Source: Chryseobacterium gleum
GTDB taxonomy: Bacteria > Bacteroidota > Bacteroidia > Flavobacteriales_C > GCA-002722245
DNA length: 6,847 bases
Reading direction: 5' to 3'
Assembly: GCA_945903925.1 (NCBI GenBank)
Contig: CAMDPJ010000129.1
Location: forward strand, 1-6,847
Position numbers and translations under genes: made by a program. Numbering within the stretch: position 1 is the first letter of the stretch; every line of letters starts with the position of its first letter. Under the pieces are notes generated by a model. It saw only the letters and a list, made by a program, of their open reading frames with translations, was not told the origin of the DNA and searched no databases. Shown here in pieces: positions 1 through 5,535 of this stretch.

Positions 1-1376
1 AACTGGAAGTAAATAAATTGTTCATTTTCAGAAATACCTAATATGCTAATGAATAGTAAAGTCAGCAATAAAAAAACAAATTCCTTACTGCCATTTAGTT
101 TTGTTTCATATAGATTTAGTTTTTTTTCGCTTGCTGCAAGCAATAATATAAGTGCAATTGTTATTATGTAATTGCTGTTGATGAAGCTCAGCGAAAAAGA
201 AGAGGTGGCGCAGTGGTGAATAATATTTAAAGCATCATGTGTGCTAGGTGACCTAAAAAAGATCCATGCCAACGATACCAATAAAAAAGTGCTAATAGGG
301 TTAATGAATATTTTTTTTAATGATGAGTTAGAGCGGTTAATTTGAATTTCAATCAAAATATAGAAAGCATGTATTGCTCCCCAAATCACGAAAGTCCAAT
401 TTGCCCCATGCCAAATTCCACTCAATAAAAAAATCACAAAAAGATTTCTATAATGAAAAAGGGTAGAGGTTTTACTTCCTCCCAAAGGAATGTAAATATA
501 GTCTCTAAACCAGGTTGATAAAGAGATGTGCCATTTGCGCCAAAAACTAGATATAGCCGAGGCAAAGTAAGGCTTATCAAAATTCTTCATCAGTTCAATA
601 CCTAAAATTTTAGAGCTACCTATTGCGATATCTGAGTAACCAGAAAAGTCACAAAATATTTGTACAGAAAAAAGAAGCACTGCGCAAATTAGCTCTGGTG
701 CAGAGGCATTACTGTAATTACTAAAAACAGGGTTGATTAGCAACGCAATTCTATCTGCAATTACTACTTTTTTAAAGAATCCATAAACGATAAGTTGTAA
801 TCCATGCAAGCATCTTTGCCAGTTCCATTGGTGTTTTTGATGAAATTGGTGTAATACATTTTGAGGTCTTTCAATTGGTCCAGCAACCAATTGAGGGAAA
901 TACAAAACATAAAGCGCATAATATCCCAAGTGTCTTTCTGCTTTTTGTTTGCCTCTGTATATTTCGAAGTTATAACTCATTGCCTGAAAGGTGTGAAAGG
1001 AGAGTCCGACAGGTAGAATTATATTTAGATAGGGAATTTTATTTTCAACATTCACCAACCCTAATAAAGCAGATAGGTTATCGTTTAAAAAAGAATAATA
1101 TTTAAAGAATACCAGTATGCCTACATTTGCAATTAAACTTAAGGCCAAAAAAGTTTTTTTTCTTCGTTGTTTTTTTTCCTGTTCTATCCATATGCCTGCG
1201 CAATAATCAATAATAATGGTGAAAAACAGAATAAGGATGTATACTGGAATAAAGAACATGTAAAAATAACAGGAAGCTGAAAGCAACAACAACCATCTCC
1301 ATTTATGCGGAATAGAAAAGTAGAGTAGCAATACTACAATGAAGAAATAGATAAAATTCAGAGAGTTGAACAGCAT
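1..1376 (-). CDS. MBOAT family membrane-bound O-acyltransferase (AlgI/DltB-like), 3' end cut by window edge
   Basis: Reading the minus strand from the ATG at 1376-1374 gives 458 codons without a stop, running off the left edge. The start MLFNSLNFIYFF is typical of the family; an in-frame ATG at 1406-1404 would add ten residues and is less likely. Family signatures are in order: LPVGLSFHTFQAMSY (121-135), VAGPIERP (164-171), the CDFSGYSDIAIG segment (242-253), FWRKWHISLSTWFRDYIYIP (278-297), and SGIWHGANW (319-327) with the conserved catalytic His323. Many hydrophobic segments, for example 8-21, 27-57, 75-93, 310-340, 360-375, 400-415 and 432-448, indicate a polytopic inner-membrane protein. 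The last visible residues are IYFQ; homologues I recall end IYFQF, so little is missing. Such proteins move acyl groups, usually acetyl, onto exported polysaccharides or wall polymers. The neighbouring glycosyltransferase and polymerase genes suggest polysaccharide O-acetylation, but the acceptor is not shown by the sequence. Confidence 0.95.
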   Translation of the reverse strand, partial: MLFNSLNFIYFFIVVLLLYFSIPHKWRWLLLLSASCYFYMFFIPVYILILFFTIIIDYCAGIWIEQEKKQRRKKTFLALSLIANVGILVFFKYYSFLNDNLSALLGLVNVENKIPYLNIILPVGLSFHTFQAMSYNFEIYRGKQKAERHLGYYALYVLYFPQLVAGPIERPQNVLHQFHQKHQWNWQRCLHGLQLIVYGFFKKVVIADRIALLINPVFSNYSNASAPELICAVLLFSVQIFCDFSGYSDIAIGSSKILGIELMKNFDKPYFASAISSFWRKWHISLSTWFRDYIYIPLGGSKTSTLFHYRNLFVIFLLSGIWHGANWTFVIWGAIHAFYILIEIQINRSNSSLKKIFINPISTFLLVSLAWIFFRSPSTHDALNIIHHCATSSFSLSFINSNYIITIALILLLAASEKKLNLYETKLNGSKEFVFLLLTLLFISILGISENEQFIYFQ

Positions 1377-1405
1377 GTTGCAATGATATAAAAACGAAGT
1401 AATCA

Positions 1406-1432
1406 TTGGAAATTTATTTATTCTTAGATTTG
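1406..1432 (+). promoter_or_regulatory. Candidate Bacteroidota-type promoter for the glycosyltransferase gene
   Basis: TAGATTTGC at 1425-1433 matches the Bacteroidota sigma-ABfr -7 consensus TAnnTTTGY. A TTG at 1406-1408 lies 16 bases upstream of it, about one base short of the usual -33/-7 spacing. The -7 element ends only four bases before the ATG at 1437, so initiation would fall at or next to the start codon. This is a pattern match only; there is no transcript evidence. Confidence 0.45.
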
Positions 1433-1436
1433 CCCA

Positions 1437-2453
1437 ATGAAAAAGGTCTGCATCACCATACCCTGTCGCAACGAAGAAAAGTACATTGCTAAGTGCTTAG
1501 ATTCAATCATTGCAGCAAATTACCCTGCCGATTTACTTCGAGTTAATGTGGTAGATGGAATGAGCGATGATCAAACAAAAAACATTGTAGCAGCTTATTC
1601 TACTCGACTTCCTTTTATTCATTTGATTGAAAATACTGCTCGAGTAACACCTATAGCTTTAAATTTAGGTATCAAAAGCGCCGAGGCCGATGTGTATTTT
1701 ATCTTAGGAGCACATGCTGAGATTTATCCCGATTTCATTATTAATTCTGTTAATGCGTTTAAAGTTGATGAAGCAATTGGCTGCGCAGGAGGTATCATAG
1801 AACAAGTGAATGAAGACGAAGTTTCAGAAGTAATTGCTACCGCCATGTCTTCTTTATTTGGCGTGGGCAATGCTTATTTTCGAACAGGAGGCAAAGAAGG
1901 TTTTGTAGATACTGTGGCTTTTGGAGCTTACAAAAAAGAAGTTTTTGACAAAGTAGGCTATTTTGATGAAGATTTGGTAAGAAATCAAGATGATGAGTTT
2001 AATTATAGAGTGATTAAAGGCGGATTTAAAATTTACCTTACACAATCCATTCGCTCGAAGTATTATGTGCGCGGTTCGTATGAAAAATTGTACAAGCAAT
2101 ATTTTCAATACGGTTATTGGAAGGTGTTCGTGAATCAAAAGCATAAAGCGGTTACCAGTATCCGACAATTGATTCCACCGCTTTTTGTCGCCGGATTGAT
2201 AGGAGGTATGGTATTTTCGCTATTTATTCCTTATTTCTATTTCTTGTACAACACCGCTTTGCTTGCTTACCTTTTTGCTGCATTTGTATTTGCGTGGAAA
2301 GCCACTAACACAAAAAAGGAAATGGTTTTAAAAGTAATGTTCACATTTTTGATTCTTCATTTTAGTTATGGTTTAGGCTACCTTAAAGGGGTGTTGAATT
2401 TTGTTTTACTAAAGAAAAAACCCGAAAAAAAACATGAGGCATTAAGCAGATAA
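1437..2453 (+). CDS. Family 2 glycosyltransferase, ExoA-like, membrane-anchored
   Basis: This 338-residue protein has an N-terminal GT-A fold domain (about 3-230) followed by three hydrophobic segments (about 246-265, 267-288 and 299-325) and a lysine-rich C-terminus. The opening VCITIPCRNEEKYIAKCLDS and the DGMSDD motif (40-45) form the nucleotide-binding half of a GT2 enzyme. GAHAEIYPDF (91-100), VDTVAFGAYKKEVFDKVG (157-174) and NQDDEFNYRV (183-192) match the succinoglycan-type ExoA subfamily; DDE at 185-187 is the likely catalytic-base region. The usual Asp of the metal-binding D-A-H motif is Gly91 here. The first beta strand begins at residue 3, so the start at 1437 is firm. The enzyme probably transfers a sugar from a nucleotide donor to a lipid-linked repeat unit on the cytoplasmic face. 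Donor and acceptor cannot be told from sequence. The next gene begins one base after its stop codon, so the two are very likely co-transcribed. Confidence 0.93.
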   Translation: MKKVCITIPCRNEEKYIAKCLDSIIAANYPADLLRVNVVDGMSDDQTKNIVAAYSTRLPFIHLIENTARVTPIALNLGIKSAEADVYFILGAHAEIYPDFIINSVNAFKVDEAIGCAGGIIEQVNEDEVSEVIATAMSSLFGVGNAYFRTGGKEGFVDTVAFGAYKKEVFDKVGYFDEDLVRNQDDEFNYRVIKGGFKIYLTQSIRSKYYVRGSYEKLYKQYFQYGYWKVFVNQKHKAVTSIRQLIPPLFVAGLIGGMVFSLFIPYFYFLYNTALLAYLFAAFVFAWKATNTKKEMVLKVMFTFLILHFSYGLGYLKGVLNFVLLKKKPEKKHEALSR

Positions 2454-2454
2454 A

Positions 2455-3684
2455 ATGGTAGATAAACTAAAAAAATATTACCAATCATTGTCGATGAACG
2501 AATGGTTGCTATTGCTTTTTTTAGGTGTTTTCCCTTTTGATAAGCATGCTGCGGTGTTTGTGTTGTATGCTTTATCGCTTTCTGTTTTAGTAACCTTTAA
2601 GAAAGAAACGTTAAAGCAAAGATTTATTGAAAACAAAGCACTTCTTCTGCTACCACTTTTGTACATTTTGTTTTTAATTCGTTTTGCTATTGAAGGAAAG
2701 TTTACCTCAGAAGTAGAAAAGAAAATATCATTATTGGTGGTGCCTGTACTTTTTGTACTTGCTCGTTTCAATTGGAAAATACTTTATTCAAAGGCTTTAA
2801 AAATTTATTTGCTTTCAAGTGTCTTAAGCTTGTTATTGTGCTTTGTGCTGGCGTCTGTAAATTATGTAGAGACCAAGGATAGTTCTTATTTATTTTACGA
2901 TAAATTCTCTTTAATTCATGCCGGGCATTATTCCATGATGCTTTGTTTGGCTTTCTCTATTGCCTTGTACTTTGTGTTGTTTGATAATGCAGGTAAAAAA
3001 CAAAAAATACTCCTCGCTTTTTGTGCAATTTTTTTAGCGTTAGGATTGTTTTTACTTACAGCAAAGGCTGCGCTAATTAGCATGTTTGTTATTGCTTTTG
3101 TGTTTTTAGTTTGGTACATCAAGCAAACACGTCAGTGGGGCAAAGCTGCAGTAGTTAGTTCGTTATTTCTTCTTTTTTCAGTAGCAAGTTATTTTGTTTT
3201 ACCCGAATTTAAATACCGAGTAGATACTTTTATTTCTTCTTTGCAGAGCAATCCAAAGTATGCTGATAGCACCTCCCTTCGCAAAGAAATATGGAGTAGT
3301 GCCACTGATTTAATTGCGGATAATCCTCTTTCGGGTTATGGCAGCGCAGCCAATGATTTGCTTTTTGAATCGTACAGCAAAAAACATACTTCGTACGAAT
3401 TTCAAAAGAAATACAATGCTCACAATACCTTTTTGCAAATCACTTTAAGTGTTGGATTAGCAGGTTTGCTGCTTTTAATAATTATTTCTTTAAAGGCTTT
3501 TTATGTTGCCTTTAAAACGAATGATTTTGTTTTTCTTTCTTACCTAATTATTCTATTGGCAGCATTTAGCACCGAATCAATGCTTGAAACAGAAGCAGGA
3601 ATATTGTATTTCTCCATGTTTTATTGCTTGTTTATGATTACTAAAAAGGCAATTGCAAATGATGTGCAATCTACTTTAATATGA
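2455..3684 (+). CDS. O-antigen ligase/polymerase family protein (Wzy_C domain)
   Basis: This 409-residue polytopic membrane protein has about 11-12 hydrophobic segments between residues 14 and 397, interrupted by a large polar, probably periplasmic loop at about 250-322. The Wzy_C family features are visible: LTAKAALI (201-208) where relatives carry a conserved small/basic pair, SLRKEIWSSATDLIADNPLSGYG (274-296), and AHNTFLQ (322-328) with the conserved His323, followed by a glycine-containing helix. The family contains the O-antigen polymerase Wzy, the ligase WaaL and related enzymes that use undecaprenyl-diphosphate-linked glycans in the periplasm; sequence alone does not separate polymerase from ligase. 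The size and the glycosyltransferase one base upstream favour a repeat-unit polymerase for a surface polysaccharide, but this is inference. The end of the gene, including its TGA, lies inside a hairpin that may end transcription. Confidence 0.9.
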   Translation: MVDKLKKYYQSLSMNEWLLLLFLGVFPFDKHAAVFVLYALSLSVLVTFKKETLKQRFIENKALLLLPLLYILFLIRFAIEGKFTSEVEKKISLLVVPVLFVLARFNWKILYSKALKIYLLSSVLSLLLCFVLASVNYVETKDSSYLFYDKFSLIHAGHYSMMLCLAFSIALYFVLFDNAGKKQKILLAFCAIFLALGLFLLTAKAALISMFVIAFVFLVWYIKQTRQWGKAAVVSSLFLLFSVASYFVLPEFKYRVDTFISSLQSNPKYADSTSLRKEIWSSATDLIADNPLSGYGSAANDLLFESYSKKHTSYEFQKKYNAHNTFLQITLSVGLAGLLLLIIISLKAFYVAFKTNDFVFLSYLIILLAAFSTESMLETEAGILYFSMFYCLFMITKKAIANDVQSTLI

Positions 3685-3698
3685 TATTCAAAAGTAGA
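3670..3698. terminator. Hairpin at a convergent gene junction, possible bidirectional terminator
   Basis: TCTACTTT (3670-3677) pairs perfectly with AAAGTAGA (3691-3698). Inside it, AAT (3678-3680) can pair with ATT (3686-3688), leaving a five-base loop and a two-base bulge (3689-3690). The structure covers the last codons and TGA of the polymerase gene and lies just past the stop of the convergent barrel gene. No U-run follows directly on either strand, so it is not a classical intrinsic terminator and its function is uncertain. Confidence 0.4.
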
Positions 3699-3720
3699 TT
3701 ACTCCATTCATACAAAGCTT

Positions 3721-4266
3721 TTATTTAGCGCTTTCTTTTGCTTCTTTTTTAAATCGGTAAACTGCAGATAGTGAAATGGGACTGTTTATTCGGAAATTTA
3801 ACAAATCGAAATCATTGTTGAAATTGCTTGCTCCAATACTTGCAGCAGGAACTACTTCTGCTCCAACATAAAATTTATCTCCAAATTCATATTGCAAACC
3901 TAAAATATACCCCAATCCAACACCTCCATAAATAAAATTAGACGTACCACTTATATTGATTGACGGCATAAAACCATGAATTGCCTTAAAGTTTTTCAAT
4001 AATTCAATTCTTTTTTCTGTTCCAACTGAAAAACCAAGGTTTGCTGCTCCATTAAAAAAGTATGCCATGTCAGCATTTGCAGAGAACATATATCTTCTGT
4101 ATTTAAGCGGATTTTTTTCCTTTTTAAACAACAAACTATAATTGTCTGTAGATGTAAATCGAAGTCCGAACTCTCTATTTTGACTCTGAGCACTTAGATT
4201 CTGGCTAAAAAAACAACAAATTAGCAAGAAGAATGAAATAAATGATTTGGTTTTAGGTGTGTACAT
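3721..4266 (-). CDS. Exported outer-membrane beta-barrel-like protein, function unknown
   Basis: The 181-residue product starts with a clear Sec signal peptide: basic residues at K5 and K7, a hydrophobic core at 9-20, and a likely cleavage after A26 in NLSA|Q. The mature part has alternating aromatic and small or polar residues arranged as short strands, for instance around 80-84, 96-112 (rich in Gly, Asn and Ser), 114-124, 131-142 and 163-173. The last strand ends LSAVYRF, followed by a charged tail KKEAKESAK. This resembles the small eight-stranded OMP_b-brl type porin-like barrels frequent in Bacteroidota, although the family assignment rests on pattern, not on a named motif. No lipobox is seen: the signal contains LIC-C, but Ile rather than Gly/Ala/Ser precedes the first Cys. 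The gene is antisense to both flanking polysaccharide operons, convergent with one and divergent from the other, so a role in the polysaccharide pathway is not implied. Confidence 0.75.
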   Translation of the reverse strand: MYTPKTKSFISFFLLICCFFSQNLSAQSQNREFGLRFTSTDNYSLLFKKEKNPLKYRRYMFSANADMAYFFNGAANLGFSVGTEKRIELLKNFKAIHGFMPSINISGTSNFIYGGVGLGYILGLQYEFGDKFYVGAEVVPAASIGASNFNNDFDLLNFRINSPISLSAVYRFKKEAKESAK

Positions 4267-4315
4267 AAAGAATTAGTTAGAATGTATTTTTAATTTGTTA
4301 GGAAACGTTAGGTTG

Positions 4316-4323
4316 CAAATCTA
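4316..4323 (-). promoter_or_regulatory. Candidate -7 promoter element for the barrel-protein gene
   Basis: On the minus strand, TAGATTTGC (4323 down to 4315) matches the Bacteroidota -7 consensus TAnnTTTGY and is identical over nine bases to the element before the glycosyltransferase gene. It would give a 5' leader of roughly 45 bases. No TTG is found at the -33 distance, so the promoter is incomplete or depends on an activator. Confidence 0.4.
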
Positions 4324-4327
4324 TTTA

Positions 4328-4361
4328 TTTTTTTTGATTTCCATGTTTTTATCAAAAAAAA
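4328..4361. repeat. 11-bp perfect inverted repeat in the divergent intergenic region
   Basis: Eight T plus GAT (4328-4338) is repeated in inverted form as ATC plus eight A (4351-4361), with a 12-base spacer. It sits just upstream of the barrel gene's -7 element, over the place where a -33 box would be. It could be an operator or a DNA bend. The arms are mostly homopolymer, so chance is a real alternative in such AT-rich DNA. Confidence 0.4.
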
Positions 4362-4437
4362 TGATGAAGTAAATTTGCTTTCCTTTCTCATAAAGTAATT
4401 TCTTTTTGGCTAAATCTTTTTTCCCAATTCCTTTCCC

Positions 4438-4445
4438 TATTTTTG
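4438..4445 (+). promoter_or_regulatory. Candidate -7 promoter element for the epimerase-aminotransferase operon
   Basis: TATTTTTG matches TAnnTTTG and ends 13 bases before the ATG at 4459, which predicts a very short leader. The nearest upstream TTG (4406-4408) is 29 bases away, beyond the usual spacing, and the surrounding T-rich DNA makes a chance match possible. Confidence 0.3.
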
Positions 4446-4458
4446 AAAAAAAAATCAA

Positions 4459-5535
4459 ATGAAAATTCTTACCATCATAGGCGCTCGTCCGCAATTCGTT
4501 AAGGCAGCAGTGCTTAGTCGTGTATTCTCTAAAATGAATGGAGTAGAGGAGCTTTTGGTTCATACTGGCCAGCATTTCGACGATAAAATGTCGCAAATAT
4601 TTTTCGATGAAATGGAGATTCCTAAGCCGCACTATAATTTAGAAATAAATAGTTTGGGTCATGCAGCCATGACTGGACGAATGTTGGAAGGTATAGAGGC
4701 TTTGATCATAAAAGAAAAACCAAACTGGGTAATGGTTTACGGCGACACCAACTCTACCTTAGCTGGTGCTTTGGCCGCAAAGAAAATTCATGTTAAAGTA
4801 GCGCACGTAGAGGCTGGTTTGCGCAGTTTCAATATGCAAATGCCCGAAGAAATTAATAGAATTTTAACCGATAGAATTAGCGATGTGTTATATGCGCCTA
4901 CGCAAACTGCGGTAGACAATTTAAAGCGCGAAGGTTTCGATAATTTCCCATCTCAAATTGTGCTATCGGGCGATGTAATGCAAGATGCAGCATTGTTTTA
5001 CGCTCAAAAGGCAGAAGAAAAATCAACCTTAGATAAAGATTTATTGAAAGGTGATTTCGTATTGTCTACGATACACCGCCAAGAAAATACCGATAACCCC
5101 GAAAATTTAAAAGCCATTGTTAAGGCCCTCAATAAAATTAATGAACAAATGCGTGTAGTCTTGCCCTTACATCCTCGAACACGCAAGATTATCTCTAATC
5201 TCAATCTCACTCTCAATGCTTCTATAATCGATCCTGTTGGTTATTTCGATATGATTCAATTGTTAAAGAATTGCTCTTTGGTAATGACCGATTCTGGCGG
5301 ACTGCAAAAAGAGGCTTTCTTCTTTAAAAAACATTGTGTTACGCTGCGTGAGCAAACAGAATGGGTAGAATTGGTGCAAGGCGGATTCAACGTTTTAACT
5401 GGAGCTAATGAACACTTGATTGTCGATGCTTTTACAAAAATGTTGAACACCAAAAGTGATTTCAGTGTTAATTTGTATGGCAATGGTAGTGCCGGAGAGG
5501 CTATTGCCAATCACTTATTAAAAAATACGATATGA
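4459..5535 (+). CDS. wecB: Non-hydrolysing UDP-N-acetylglucosamine 2-epimerase family enzyme (WecB/WbpI type)
   Basis: The 358-residue cytoplasmic enzyme is full length for the family, with the GT-B-like epimerase fold. Visible signatures: GARPQFVKAA (8-17, Lys15), HTGQHFDDKM (35-44), GDTNSTLAGALAA (95-107, Asp96), HVEAGLRSFN (116-125, Glu118), MPEEINRILTDRISD (128-142, Glu131), STIHRQEN (203-210, His206), LPLHPRTRK (235-243) and TDSGGLQKEA (277-286). These cover the residues known to matter in WecB. Its usual reaction interconverts UDP-GlcNAc and UDP-ManNAc for surface glycans. The stretch REQTEWVELV (297-306) and the opening MKILTIIGARPQF resemble WbpI/WlbD, which epimerise a UDP-diacetamido-uronate, more than the TTERPE form of WecB. 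The symbol is therefore family-level. No other start is plausible, because the first beta strand begins at residue 2. The stop overlaps the next gene's start by four bases, coupling translation of the two. Confidence 0.93.
   Translation: MKILTIIGARPQFVKAAVLSRVFSKMNGVEELLVHTGQHFDDKMSQIFFDEMEIPKPHYNLEINSLGHAAMTGRMLEGIEALIIKEKPNWVMVYGDTNSTLAGALAAKKIHVKVAHVEAGLRSFNMQMPEEINRILTDRISDVLYAPTQTAVDNLKREGFDNFPSQIVLSGDVMQDAALFYAQKAEEKSTLDKDLLKGDFVLSTIHRQENTDNPENLKAIVKALNKINEQMRVVLPLHPRTRKIISNLNLTLNASIIDPVGYFDMIQLLKNCSLVMTDSGGLQKEAFFFKKHCVTLREQTEWVELVQGGFNVLTGANEHLIVDAFTKMLNTKSDFSVNLYGNGSAGEAIANHLLKNTI

Noticed and set aside
875..1105. 76-codon plus-strand frame
   Set aside because: It lies fully antisense inside the MBOAT gene, whose motifs are unbroken in the opposite strand, and its product shows no recognisable pattern.
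1380..1388. TATCATTGC on the minus strand as a promoter for the MBOAT gene
   Set aside because: It deviates from TAnnTTTGY at one core base, has no TTG at the -33 distance, and would fall five bases from the start codon; too weak to list.
1854..2168. Minus-strand frame within the glycosyltransferase gene
   Set aside because: It is a shadow of a gene with clear GT2 motifs; the same reasoning dismisses the other antisense frames inside the polymerase, epimerase and aminotransferase genes.
3714..3721. AAAGCTTT palindrome before the barrel gene's stop
   Set aside because: An eight-base palindrome is expected by chance in AT-rich DNA and has no loop to form a useful hairpin.
4209..4220. LIC-C in the barrel protein's signal peptide as a lipoprotein lipobox
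   Set aside because: The residue before the first Cys is Ile, not Gly, Ala or Ser, and a good signal peptidase I site (NLSA|Q) follows.
4321..4632. 103-codon minus-strand frame across the divergent gap, with a lysine/isoleucine-rich tail
   Set aside because: Its first half is antisense to the well-supported epimerase gene, and the tail composition is what AT-rich intergenic DNA gives by chance. I recognise no family.
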